This document shows positions 49,988-60,720 of a stretch of DNA of 64,000 nt, piece by piece; within the stretch, counting starts at the first letter, position 1; each line of letters begins with the position of its first letter. This DNA is from Georgenia_A wangjunii. GTDB lineage: Bacteria; Actinomycetota; Actinomycetes; Actinomycetales; Actinomycetaceae. The stretch lies in NCBI RefSeq assembly GCF_036421915.1, contig NZ_JAZGOM010000008.1; one strand, 5' to 3'. The notes under the pieces are model-generated. The model was not told the origin of the DNA and ran no database searches. It saw only the letters and a program-made list of their open reading frames with translations. A program made the translations under genes and the position numbers.

Positions 49988-51721
49988 TCAGTGTTGCCCA
50001 CGCCGGCGTGTCCGTGCGGCACGTCGACGCTCCTTGCGCGTCACGGCGGTCCCGGCCAGGCGCCCGGCGAGCCCCGTGAACGGGGCCCGGGCCGGTGAGC
50101 CCTGCGCCCCCTGGACGAGGGTCTCGCCCACGAGGACGCACCGGTCGAGGGCCGCCCGGTCGTCCGGTACGAGGACGGCGTCCTCCACCCCGGCGAAGCG
50201 GACGAGCGCCTCGTGGATGGAGCGCTCGGGCTGCGGCCCGGCCGCCGAGACCCGCACACGGTTGACGAGCACGACCCGCTCCGCGCCCGGCGCGCACACA
50301 GCGCGGTCGGCGAGGTCGTGCAGGGCGGTGACGAGCCGGTGGATCCCGACCGGTTCCCCGGCCCCCACGACCACCACGACGTCGGCGGCGGCGAGCGCCG
50401 AGAGCGTCGCCTGGTGCCGGCGGGGACCGAAGGACGCCTCGAAGCCCGCGCCGGCGCCCTCGATCCCGGCCCCGGTGTCGACGACCGTCCAGGCGGCGAG
50501 CTCGCGCGCCCGCTCCCACACGACCTCGAGGGACGTCGGCGGGAGCTCCCGCCAACGGTCGGCGCGGGTGAGTCCGGACAGCACCCGGAACCCGTCCACG
50601 GTGAGGCAGGCGCGCGCGAGGGCGGCGCGGTCGAGGCGACCGTTCGCCGCAGCGCGCGCGGCGGCCGCGATCCCGGCCGTCTCGTCGAGGAGGCCGAGCA
50701 CCTGCGCCACGCTCGGGGCCTCGGTGTCGGCGTCGACGAGGAGGCAGGACCCGCCCGCCGCGGCGAGCTCGGCGGCGAGGTTGACCGCGACCGTCGTGCG
50801 CCCCGGTGCGCCAGGTGGTCCCCACACGACGACGAGCCGACCCGGGCGCGCGCCGTCGTCCGCGTCGTCCGCGCCGCCCGCGCTCGCCGCGCCGTCCGTG
50901 CCGCCCGCGCCGTCCGCGCCGTCCGTGCCGCCCGTGCTGTCCGCGACTGCCCGAGGGGACCCGGGCACGGGCGCACCCGGCACCTCCGCCGGGGACGCAC
51001 CGCGTGAACGGCGACTCCCCCGCACGCGGCGAGGACCGCCCGGTGCCCCGGCGCCGGCCCCCTGCTCCGCCTCCACGCGGGAGGCACCCATCGCACCCGG
51101 CGCGCCTGGGGACGCATCGGTGAGCCTGGGCGTCGCCCCAGCCCCGCCCGGCCCCGTCGAGCTGGCCGCCGCCGGGCCGAGGCCCGCCGGCGCCGTCGAC
51201 GCGGCCCCGTCCGCGTCCGGACCCGCCGGGACGGGCCCCGTCGTGCTGGTCCCCGCCCCGCCAGGGGCCGCCGCGCCGGGGCGCCCGGGGCCGGGGGCCG
51301 CGGGGTCTCGTCCCGCAGCGCCGGGGGTCGCGGCGCTGGCCCCCGCCGAGGCGTCCGCGTCGGGCGCCGCGTCCGCGACCGCGGCTGCCTGCACGGCCTC
51401 GGCCCATGCGGTGACGGGCGAGCGCGCGTCGAGGACCACCCGGGCACCGAGGCCGCGGCAGCGCTCGGTGTCACCGACGGCCGCGACGAGGACGGCGCGC
51501 ACCCCCGCCGCCGTCAGGCGACCGACGAGCGTCCGGTCCACCCCGGCCAGGTCCCCGGACAGGACCGCGACGGCACCGAGCCCGGCAAGCGCCGCCGCGA
51601 GCACCTCGGGCACGTCCGCGCACCGGCGCACCACCCGTACCCCCGTCCCGGGCGCGTCGAGCAGCCGGACGAGCTCGCCCTCCCGCGCGCCGGTGACGGC
51701 GAGCAGGACCCCGGTGCTCAT
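49988..51721 (-). CDS. CpaE-like/ParA-type ATPase with long Ala/Gly/Pro linker
   Basis: A 577-residue protein in three parts. Residues 1-115 form a receiver-like domain without a phospho-acceptor pattern that I can confirm (VLLAVTGAREGELVRLL). Residues about 115-295 form a low-complexity Ala/Gly/Pro/Thr linker. Residues about 296-560 are a ParA/MinD-type ATPase with a modified Walker A WGPPGAPGRTTVAVNLA, where the usual Lys is Arg, and LLVDADTEAPS. CpaE proteins localise type IV/Flp pilus or secretion machines, but no pilus genes are nearby. ATG 51721 overlaps the SAF gene stop by four bases. Confidence 0.78.
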   Translation of the reverse strand: MSTGVLLAVTGAREGELVRLLDAPGTGVRVVRRCADVPEVLAAALAGLGAVAVLSGDLAGVDRTLVGRLTAAGVRAVLVAAVGDTERCRGLGARVVLDARSPVTAWAEAVQAAAVADAAPDADASAGASAATPGAAGRDPAAPGPGRPGAAAPGGAGTSTTGPVPAGPDADGAASTAPAGLGPAAASSTGPGGAGATPRLTDASPGAPGAMGASRVEAEQGAGAGAPGGPRRVRGSRRSRGASPAEVPGAPVPGSPRAVADSTGGTDGADGAGGTDGAASAGGADDADDGARPGRLVVVWGPPGAPGRTTVAVNLAAELAAAGGSCLLVDADTEAPSVAQVLGLLDETAGIAAAARAAANGRLDRAALARACLTVDGFRVLSGLTRADRWRELPPTSLEVVWERARELAAWTVVDTGAGIEGAGAGFEASFGPRRHQATLSALAAADVVVVVGAGEPVGIHRLVTALHDLADRAVCAPGAERVVLVNRVRVSAAGPQPERSIHEALVRFAGVEDAVLVPDDRAALDRCVLVGETLVQGAQGSPARAPFTGLAGRLAGTAVTRKERRRAARTRRRGQH

Positions 51722-52359
51722 CCGCCGGGCACCGGCACGACCACGACGGCCCCGTCCCCGCTCACGGCGTCGAGGACCCCGGGGAGCTCCGCGAGCGGGA
51801 CGAGCACCTCGACGGACGTCCCACTCCCACCGGTGAAGAGGGTGTCGGCCTCGACGAGGTCGGCGACGACGAGATCTCCCGCGAGGAGCGTCGGGGTGGG
51901 CCGTTCCTCGAGGTCCCCGGGGCGTGCCGGGTGCGTGAGCCAGAGGTCGACGACCGATCCCTTGCCGAGCCCGCTCGGCACCGACCCGGACAGCGGTACG
52001 ACGACCGGGCGCAGCGCGAGCACGTCCTCGCTGCTCACGGCCGCGGCGGGGACCATCTCGCCCGGGCCGACGACGCGGGTCACCACCGCGTCCGCGGGCA
52101 GCCCGTCGGCGACGCGGAGGTACGCGCCCTCCGTCCCCGGACTCGTCTGCACGACGCGGACACGGCGCTCGGTGAGCCGGTCGCCGGGCGCCAGCGCCGA
52201 GTCCGCGGCGTAGACCTCGACGGTGCGCGAGGCATCACCGACCACCCACGCGCCGAGGGCGACGGAGGCCGCCACGAGCAGGATGCCCACGCCGAGCCGA
52301 GGGTCGCGCCACGTCGGGCGCCTGATCCGCCGGGCGGCGGGACTCTCCTCGCTGCTCAT
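51718..52359 (-). CDS. SAF-domain membrane protein (CpaB/RcpC-like)
   Basis: A 213-residue protein: cytoplasmic basic N-terminus, one transmembrane helix (about residues 22-42, LGVGILLVAASVALGAWVV), then an extracytoplasmic SAF domain (about 50-115, with YAADSALAPGDRLTERRVRVV and VVTRVVGPGEMVPAAAV) and a C-terminal domain resembling CpaB/RcpC. These proteins help Flp pilus assembly elsewhere. ATG 52359 follows GAGGGGGAG; the frame extends upstream without similarity. It is translationally coupled to the CpaE-like ATPase. Confidence 0.8.
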   Translation of the reverse strand: MSSEESPAARRIRRPTWRDPRLGVGILLVAASVALGAWVVGDASRTVEVYAADSALAPGDRLTERRVRVVQTSPGTEGAYLRVADGLPADAVVTRVVGPGEMVPAAAVSSEDVLALRPVVVPLSGSVPSGLGKGSVVDLWLTHPARPGDLEERPTPTLLAGDLVVADLVEADTLFTGGSGTSVEVLVPLAELPGVLDAVSGDGAVVVVPVPGG

Positions 52360-52487
52360 GGGCTCCCCCTCGTTGGTGCCGGCACCGATGAGAGACATCG
52401 TGCCGGTCCGGGGGCCGGATAAGCCAGAGTCATCCACAGCGGTCTGTCGTCCCGGTCACTGCGGTGGACCGGTGAGACACTGACGCC

Positions 52488-52700
52488 ATGCCGCGCTTCC
52501 TCTCGCTCGCCGACGTCGCCGAGGAGCTCTCGGTGTCCGTCGCGCAGGCCCGTGCCCTCGTCCACTCCGGCGAGCTCCCGGCGATCCAGGTCGGCGGGCG
52601 TGGCATCTGGCGGGTCGAGGCGGTGGCGCTCGAGGAGTACATCCAGCGCCAGTACGCCCGTGCGCGGGCCCGGCGGGAGAACGCCGACGCCCCCGACTGA
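52488..52700 (+). CDS. Small helix-turn-helix protein (excisionase/AlpA-like)
   Basis: A 70-residue winged-helix DNA-binding protein of the MerR-like excisionase fold: FLSLADVAEELSVSVAQARALVHSGELPAIQVGGRGIWRVEAVALEEYI covers nearly the whole protein. In spite of the domain name, there is no integrase, and similar small proteins (for example BldC) are chromosomal regulators in Actinobacteria. It is divergent from the SAF-CpaE operon across 128 bases, and so may regulate it. Start ATG 52488. Confidence 0.85.
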   Translation: MPRFLSLADVAEELSVSVAQARALVHSGELPAIQVGGRGIWRVEAVALEEYIQRQYARARARRENADAPD

Positions 52701-52718
52701 CCGGCCGCGCGGACGGCC

Positions 52719-53255
52719 CTAGCTCGTCCGCACGGTGAGGAGGTGGCGCAGCGCCACCGTGACGACGGCGCGGCTCCCGGCCTGCCCTGGCACCTGTGGC
52801 CCCTCGACGTGCACGTCGACGTGGTCGAGGCGCACCCGCAGGATCCACCCTCGGTGCTCACCGGCCATCGTGCGGACGACGACGCGGGCCTCCTCGCGGG
52901 CGAGCGCGCGCAACGCGTGACCGATCCGCAGCCGGCGCTCGACGCCGCCCGGCTCGGGCGCGACCTCACCGAGGGGCCATGCCGCGACGACGGCCTCGAG
53001 GGGCACGAGCACCCGGCGCTGCCCCTCGCCGACGAGGAGCCACTGGGGCGCCGCGTCGACGACGACGCCGCGCACGTCGCTGCCGTCGACGAGGCGGATC
53101 GTCAGCGGGTGCCCACGGCGGGCGCGCAACCTGTCCGAGAGGGCCGCGCGGGCCATCTCGGCCTCGGCGAGATCGACGACGAGGTCGTCGTCGAGGTCGC
53201 GAGCCGCGTCCTCGAACTGGGCCTCGAGGTCTCCGAAGAGGGCTTCCCAGCGCAC
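52719..53255 (-). CDS. Conserved hypothetical protein, possibly Sm/SH3-like
   Basis: A 178-residue protein that I do not recognise. Seen: an acidic helical N-terminus (FGDLEAQFEDAARDLDDDLVVDLAEAEMARAALSDRL), then two similar beta-rich stretches, VDGSDVRGVVVDAAPQWLLVGE and AGEHRGWILRVRLDHVDVHVE, that could be small barrel repeats. There is no signal or transmembrane segment. It is convergent with the HTH gene (18 bases apart) and divergent from the LysM gene. Codon usage and GC look like the neighbours. Confidence 0.7.
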   Translation of the reverse strand: MRWEALFGDLEAQFEDAARDLDDDLVVDLAEAEMARAALSDRLRARRGHPLTIRLVDGSDVRGVVVDAAPQWLLVGEGQRRVLVPLEAVVAAWPLGEVAPEPGGVERRLRIGHALRALAREEARVVVRTMAGEHRGWILRVRLDHVDVHVEGPQVPGQAGSRAVVTVALRHLLTVRTS

Positions 53256-53387
53256 GTCCCCACGCTAGAGCCGGACAGCCCGCAGGGACGCAGATCCGTC
53301 CACAGACCTCGCCCGCGGTAGACAGCCACGGCGGACAGGCGTACACCTAGACACCTCAAATCGCATCAACCGTCATCAAATGTGTCG

Positions 53388-54623
53388 ATGCGCGACGACA
53401 GGCGGACGGGGGACGGCGTGGGCACACGGAGCCTCACCGGCGCGCTGCTCCTCGCGACGGCCCTCACGGCCGGGCTCGCGCTTGCTGCGCTCACCCTGGC
53501 CGCGCAGGTCCGCACCGCGCCGACCGCCGACGCCGTCGTCGCCGCCTCCGTCGTGGGTCTCGGGGTCCTCGTCGCGGCCTGGTACGCCGTCACCGCCGCC
53601 CTCGCCCTGGCGCTGAGGGCCGCACGCGCGCTGGGCGTCGGCGTCGCCACCCTCGAGGACGCGCTCCTGCGGGCGGGCGCCCCGGTCCTGCGCCACGCCG
53701 CGGTCGTCGGCGCCTACGCGGGCCTCGGCCTCACGCTCACCGTGGCGCCGGCCGTCGCCAGCGCCGAGGGCCCGTCCGCGCCGGCGACCGCGGCGGCTGC
53801 CCTCCCCGCGGACCTCGGGCCCGGGGCTCCCGCCCCTGCCGATGTGCCGCTCGACGTCGGCATCCCCGGTGACGCACCCGGAGCGGCGAGTCCCTCCGGC
53901 GGCCGCGTCGGGGCCGACATCCCCGGCACCTCCGTGCACGCTGCCCCCTCCGGCGCCCCGGGCGCGGCCGCCCCCGTCGCGGCACCGTCCCCGCACGTCC
54001 CCTCCGACCTCGTCCCGGGCGGATCGGCACCGACGGGCCCGGCGTCGACCGGGCCGGCACCGCCGCCCCCGACGGACGCCGGCGCTGCTACCGGCACCGG
54101 CGTCCTCGGTGACCGCACGGGCAGCGACGCCCCGACGCGCGACCCGTCGCCCGCGGAGGCCTCGGCCGCACGGCCGGCGGTGCCGGCAGTGCCTGCTGGG
54201 CCGGATGAGCCTGCTGTGCCGCTAGGGCAGGCTGAGCCGGCCGCACCGCGGGGCGCGCCCGCACCCGGAAGCACTGCGGGTACGGCGCCCGGTCCCGGGC
54301 CGGCCGAGCGCGGGCCTACGCCGAGCGTCGAGCCCAGGGCCGATGCACCGGCCACCTCCGGGCACGCCGGCCCGGCCGCCCACGTCGGCCGCGAGTCCGG
54401 GACTGTTGCCACCTCCGTGCCGGCGGAGCGCCGCACGGTGCGTCCCGGCGACTGCCTGTGGTCGATCGCCGCCGCGCACCTCGGCCCGGACGCGGACGAC
54501 CGTGCCGTCGCCGCCGCCTGGCCCCTGTGGTACGCCGCCAACGCGGCGACCATCGGCCCCGATCCCGACCTCATCCACCCTGGCCAGATCCTCCTGGCCC
54601 CGACCGAGGAGAACGACCGATGA
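53388..54623 (+). CDS. LysM-domain membrane protein
   Basis: A protein of about 411 residues. Three hydrophobic helices lie near the N-terminus (about residues 17-38, 48-72 and 103-123). A Pro/Ala/Gly-rich linker of about 220 residues follows, and one C-terminal LysM domain (about 348-405, RRTVRPGDCLWSIAAAHLG ... HPGQILLAP) that should bind peptidoglycan. Start choice is open: ATG 53388, GTG 53382, or GTG 53418, which has a GGGGGA Shine-Dalgarno sequence. No catalytic domain is seen. Its stop overlaps the next gene by four bases. A tethering or scaffolding role at the wall is inferred. Confidence 0.8.
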   Translation: MRDDRRTGDGVGTRSLTGALLLATALTAGLALAALTLAAQVRTAPTADAVVAASVVGLGVLVAAWYAVTAALALALRAARALGVGVATLEDALLRAGAPVLRHAAVVGAYAGLGLTLTVAPAVASAEGPSAPATAAAALPADLGPGAPAPADVPLDVGIPGDAPGAASPSGGRVGADIPGTSVHAAPSGAPGAAAPVAAPSPHVPSDLVPGGSAPTGPASTGPAPPPPTDAGAATGTGVLGDRTGSDAPTRDPSPAEASAARPAVPAVPAGPDEPAVPLGQAEPAAPRGAPAPGSTAGTAPGPGPAERGPTPSVEPRADAPATSGHAGPAAHVGRESGTVATSVPAERRTVRPGDCLWSIAAAHLGPDADDRAVAAAWPLWYAANAATIGPDPDLIHPGQILLAPTEENDR

Positions 54624-55153
54624 CGACGACGACGCTGCGGCGCCCGACGACCACCCGGGGTGAACCGGTGCCCGCCGCCGGGCGGCCCGGCACCCCGGTC
54701 CTGCCCCGCACGAGCACCGCGGCGCCGTGGGACCGCGTCCGGTTCAGTGCCACGACGACCTCGGAGCCAGAGGCGTCCGCCCTCGTGGGCACCGTGCCGG
54801 GGCGTACCCCCGACGCTCCGCCGCTGCCGGACCCGGCACCGTGGGCGGGGTCGCTCGTGCGGGCCGCCGTCGAGGTCCTCGTCGGCACCCGGCCGGTCAG
54901 CCAGCTCACGCGGTGGCTCTCCGCCGACCTCTACGAAGCGCTGGCCCGCCGCGCGGGGCTCGCGGTGCGCATCCTCGGCCGCCCGAGCACGGCCCGCCAG
55001 GCACGGATCCAGCACGTCCACGTGTGCGTGGTGCGCCCGGACGTGTGCGAGGCGTCCGTCGTCGTCCACGACGGGCAGCGCGTGCGGGCGGCCGCGGTGC
55101 GCCTGGAGGTGCACCGCGGCCGGTGGCGGGCGACCGCCCTGGAGATCGGCTGA
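54620..55153 (+). CDS. Rv3235-like family protein
   Basis: A 177-residue protein with a disordered N-terminal 75 residues and a conserved C-terminal domain (about 80-175: LVRAAVEVLVGTRPVSQLTRWLSADLYEALARRA ... VCVVRPDVCEASVVVHDGQRVRAAAVRLE), typical of the actinobacterial family represented by Rv3235 of Mycobacterium tuberculosis (DUF6459, from memory). Function unknown. It is often found near secA in Actinobacteria, as here (2.5 kb away). It is coupled to the LysM gene by an ATGA overlap. Confidence 0.8.
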   Translation: MTTTTLRRPTTTRGEPVPAAGRPGTPVLPRTSTAAPWDRVRFSATTTSEPEASALVGTVPGRTPDAPPLPDPAPWAGSLVRAAVEVLVGTRPVSQLTRWLSADLYEALARRAGLAVRILGRPSTARQARIQHVHVCVVRPDVCEASVVVHDGQRVRAAAVRLEVHRGRWRATALEIG

Positions 55154-55162
55154 GGGCCGGCC

Positions 55163-55777
55163 TCAGCCCTCGATGCCGCCGAGCATCTGGGCGAAGGAGG
55201 GCACGTCGCCGAAGGCGTCCGCGGGGCCGGCGTTCTGCCGGGCCGCGACCATCTCGGCGAGCTCGCGCCCCGCACGGGTGATGCGCCGCGCGAGGTCGTC
55301 CCCCTCGCCCGCCCAGTCGTCCGTGGCGGCGAAGACCGACGTCGTCGCGACGTCGGCGCGCAGGTAGGTGAACAGCGGGCGCACCGAGTACTCGAGGGCG
55401 AGGGAGTGGCGCTGGGTGCCGCCCGTCGCCCCGAGAAGCACCGGCATGCCGGTGAGGGACTCCTTGTCGAGAACGTCGACGAAGGACTTGAACAGGCCCG
55501 AGTACGTCGTCGTGAAGAGCGGGGTGACGGCAATGACGCCGTCGGCGCCGGTGACCGTCTCGAGCACGCCCCGCAGGTCCCCGCTCGGGAACCCGGTGAG
55601 CATCGCGTTGACGACGTCGTGGGCGACGTCGCGCAGCTCGACGGTCGTGACCTCGGCGGAGACGCCGCGGGAACCGAGCTCGGCGACGGTCGCCGCCGCG
55701 AGACGGTCCGCGAGGAGGCGGGTGGACGAGGGCTGGCCGATCCCGGCCGAGACGACGGCGATGGTGCGCGTGCTCAT
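55163..55777 (-). CDS. NAD(P)H-dependent FMN reductase (CE1759-like)
   Basis: A 204-residue flavodoxin-fold reductase. Seen: the phosphate-binding N-terminus VVSAGIGQPSSTRLLADRL, GVIAVTPLFTTTYSGLFKSFVDVLD, and GATGGTQRHSLALEYSVRPLFTYL, all typical of FMN reductases. It lies 26 bases downstream of a luciferase-like monooxygenase, so it would supply reduced FMN to that partner. The same two-gene arrangement is known from corynebacteria (CE1758/CE1759). Confidence 0.9.
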   Translation of the reverse strand: MSTRTIAVVSAGIGQPSSTRLLADRLAAATVAELGSRGVSAEVTTVELRDVAHDVVNAMLTGFPSGDLRGVLETVTGADGVIAVTPLFTTTYSGLFKSFVDVLDKESLTGMPVLLGATGGTQRHSLALEYSVRPLFTYLRADVATTSVFAATDDWAGEGDDLARRITRAGRELAEMVAARQNAGPADAFGDVPSFAQMLGGIEG

Positions 55778-55803
55778 GGTGGTCTCCTTGTGCGTCGTCG
55801 TTC

Positions 55804-56991
55804 TCAGAGCCCGAACGCCGCGCCGGCGGCCTGCGCCGCCACCGCGTCGTCCTCGGCGGTCTTGCCGGTCCAGTGGTCCTGCGCGGCCGGGGCGCTCGCC
55901 TCGGCGGCGCCGGCGGCGCGGGCGGCCGCGACGCGCTGAGCGTGCGAGGGCGGGTCGCTCGGCACGTGGGCGGGGCGCTTGGCCTCCATCTCCTTGCGCA
56001 GGACGGGCACGACCTCCCCGCCGAGGATGTCGAGCTGCTCGAGGACGGTCTTGAGCGGCAGGCCTGCGTGGTCCATGAGGAAGAGCTGGCGCTGGTAGTG
56101 CCCGACGTGGTCGCTCATCGCGGCGTAACGGTCGATGACCTCCTGCGGGCTGCCGACCGTGAGCGGGGTCTGGGCGCTGAAGTCCTCGAGCGACGGGCCG
56201 TGCCCGTAGACGGGCGCGTTGTCGAAGTAGGGCCGGAACTCGTTGACGGCGTCCTGGGAGCGGGCGCGCATGAAGACCTGGCCGCCGAGGCCGACGACGG
56301 CCTGGTCCGCGGGGCCGTGGCCGTAGTGCTCGTAGCGCTTGCGGTAGTAGGCGACCATCTTCTCCGTGTGGTCCATGGGCCAGAAGATGTTGTTGTGGAA
56401 GAAGCCGTCGCCGTAGTAGGCGGCCTGCTCGGCGATCTCGGGGCTACGGATGGAGCCGTGCCACACGAATGGCGCGACGCCGTCGAGCGGGCGCGGGGTC
56501 GAGGTGAAGCCCTGGAGCGGGGTGCGGAACTTGCCCTGCCAGCTGACGACCTCCTCGTCCCACAGCCTGCGCAGGAGCGCGTAGTTCTCGATGGCGAGGT
56601 TGATCCCCTCGCGGATGTCCTTGCCGAACCACGGGTAGACCGGGCCGGTGTTGCCGCGGCCCATCATGAGGTCCATGCGGCCGTCGGCGATGACCTGGAG
56701 CATCGCGTAGTCCTCGGCGATCTTCACCGGGTCGTTCGTCGTGATGAGGGTCGTCGCGGTCGAGAGGATGATGCGCTCGGTCTTCGCGGCGAGGTAGCCG
56801 AGCATCGTCGTCGGCGACGACGCGACGAAGGGCGGGTTGTGGTGCTCACCCGTGGCGAAGACGTCGAGCCCCACCTCCTCGGCGTGCTGGGCGATCGTGA
56901 GCATCGCGCGCACCCGCTCCGTGTCCGTCGGCGTGCGGCCGGTGGTGGGGTCGGTGGTGATGTCGCTGACGGTGAAGATCCCGAACTGCAT
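55804..56991 (-). CDS. LLM-class FMN-dependent monooxygenase (CE1758-like)
   Basis: A 395-residue bacterial-luciferase-like TIM-barrel oxidase: MQFGIFTVSD at the N-terminus, FATGEHHNPPF, the strand-helix LSTATTLITTNDPVKIAEDYAMLQVIADGRMDLMMGRGNTGPVYPWFG, and VGSPQEVIDRYAAMSDHVGHYQRQLFLMDHAGLPL. The substrate is unknown. I start at ATG 56991, preceded by GAGGGC. It is expressed first, with the FMN reductase downstream. Upstream lie an exact SigR-type promoter and a 12-base palindrome, so oxidative or thiol stress control is likely. Confidence 0.9.
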   Translation of the reverse strand: MQFGIFTVSDITTDPTTGRTPTDTERVRAMLTIAQHAEEVGLDVFATGEHHNPPFVASSPTTMLGYLAAKTERIILSTATTLITTNDPVKIAEDYAMLQVIADGRMDLMMGRGNTGPVYPWFGKDIREGINLAIENYALLRRLWDEEVVSWQGKFRTPLQGFTSTPRPLDGVAPFVWHGSIRSPEIAEQAAYYGDGFFHNNIFWPMDHTEKMVAYYRKRYEHYGHGPADQAVVGLGGQVFMRARSQDAVNEFRPYFDNAPVYGHGPSLEDFSAQTPLTVGSPQEVIDRYAAMSDHVGHYQRQLFLMDHAGLPLKTVLEQLDILGGEVVPVLRKEMEAKRPAHVPSDPPSHAQRVAAARAAGAAEASAPAAQDHWTGKTAEDDAVAAQAAGAAFGL

Positions 56992-57010
56992 GTCTGCCCT
57001 CGCTAGGTCA

Positions 57011-57022
57011 ATGCATTTGCAT
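57011..57022. promoter_or_regulatory. Perfect palindrome in the monooxygenase leader
   Basis: ATGCATTTGCAT, whose arms ATGCA and TGCAT form an inverted repeat, lies 20 bases before the monooxygenase start and just downstream of the predicted SigR start point. It is AT-rich in a GC-rich context. It has the size and location of a repressor operator, for example of a MarR-type protein. Confidence 0.4.
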
Positions 57023-57035
57023 GTACACAAGGGTG

Positions 57036-57061
57036 AACCGACAACCATGCCGGTCTATTCC
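57036..57061 (-). promoter_or_regulatory. SigR-type promoter (GGAAT-N18-GTT) upstream of the LLM/FMN reductase genes
   Basis: On the minus strand GGAAT (57061-57057), exactly 18 bases, then GTT (57038-57036). This is the same exact pattern as upstream of sigR and predicts a start near 57030, about 40 bases before the ATG. Exact GGAAT motifs are rare in this sequence, which supports significance. Confidence 0.72.
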
Positions 57062-57090
57062 GGGCCGACGGATGCACCCGAGAGACAAGG

Positions 57091-57120
57091 ACGGCGCGGC
57101 CTCCGGAGAGGCCGCGCCGT
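57091..57120 (-). terminator. Strong hairpin downstream of the cupin gene
   Basis: A perfect 12-bp stem (57091-57102 with 57109-57120) with a CCGGAG loop, 20 bases past the cupin stop. It separates cupin transcription from the SigR-type promoter of the monooxygenase operon that follows. Confidence 0.8.
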
Positions 57121-57140
57121 TGCGCGAGCGTGCGCGGGCG

Positions 57141-57542
57141 TCAGCTCGCGGGTGGCTCGTCCTCGCCGGCCTCCTCGGCGGCGTCCGCCTCTTCCTTCGT
57201 CGCGTGGACCGCGCCGTCGGCGTGCTCCGGGGGACCGTAGACCGTGTAGAGCACGAGCGGGTTCTCGCCCGTGTTCGTGAAGTTGTGCTTCGTGCCGGCG
57301 GGGACGACGACGATGTCGCCGGGGACGAGCGACTTCGTCGAGCCCTCGATGACGGCCTTGCCGACGCCGGAGACGAAGGCCAGCACCTGGTCGATGTCCT
57401 CGTGGGTCTCCTCGCCGATCTCGCCGCCGGCCGGGATCGTCATGATGACGAGCTGGGTGTGCTCGCCCGTCCAGAGCACGCGCCGGAAGTCCGCGCTGCG
57501 CTCGGCGACGGTCGCGATGGGGAAGTGGACGATGTCCGTCAT
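57141..57542 (-). CDS. Cupin-domain protein
   Basis: A 133-residue single-domain cupin: the GEEIGEETHEDIDQVLAFVSG-type motif 1 (here GGEIGEETHEDIDQV, with metal-type His and Glu) and motif 2 PGDIVVVPAGTKHNFTNTG. It resembles the small stress-type cupins often annotated as mannose-6-phosphate isomerase-like. The substrate is unknown. ATG 57542 has AGGAGAG upstream; the earlier open frame is not conserved-looking. The C-terminus is an acidic tail (KEEADAAEEAGEDE). It stands alone between two strong terminators. Confidence 0.85.
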   Translation of the reverse strand: MTDIVHFPIATVAERSADFRRVLWTGEHTQLVIMTIPAGGEIGEETHEDIDQVLAFVSGVGKAVIEGSTKSLVPGDIVVVPAGTKHNFTNTGENPLVLYTVYGPPEHADGAVHATKEEADAAEEAGEDEPPAS

Positions 57543-57618
57543 GGAGCTCTCCTGAGGGTTGATCGGTTGTCGTCCCCAGCCTGGCCGAGGCCGGCCGTCT
57601 CCGCCCGCCGAGAGACGA

Positions 57619-57655
57619 CAGGGCCCCGGCACCATGTCGTGGTGCCGGGGCCCTG
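57619..57655 (-). terminator. Strong hairpin downstream of secA
   Basis: A perfect 16-bp stem (57619-57634 with 57640-57655) and a 5-base loop, 13 bases past the secA stop. It is one of the longest perfect stems in the window. There is no U-tract. Confidence 0.85.
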
Positions 57656-57668
57656 AGGGACCGGAGGG

Positions 57669-60587
<2,919 letters not shown>

Positions 60588-60642
60588 TCGCGCCACTCCC
60601 GGTCTCGGTCGTCGTCGGCGCCGTCGTCGACGCCCGTCTGCC

Positions 60643-60660
60643 CGCGCCCTGACGGGCGCG
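60643..60660 (-). terminator. Small hairpin downstream of the AlkX-like gene
   Basis: A 7-bp GC stem (60643-60649 with 60654-60660) and a TGAC loop, 61 bases past the stop of the AlkX-like gene. Plausible but modest. Confidence 0.35.
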
Positions 60661-60720
60661 CACCTGCTCCCATGGTAGGCGCCCCCGGGCGCGGCGTGCG
60701 TCACACCGTTCGAGCGGGCC

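Noticed and set aside
52488..52700. Excisionase-like HTH protein as a sign of an integrated element
   Set aside because: There is no integrase, attachment duplication or composition change. The fold is also common in chromosomal regulators such as BldC.
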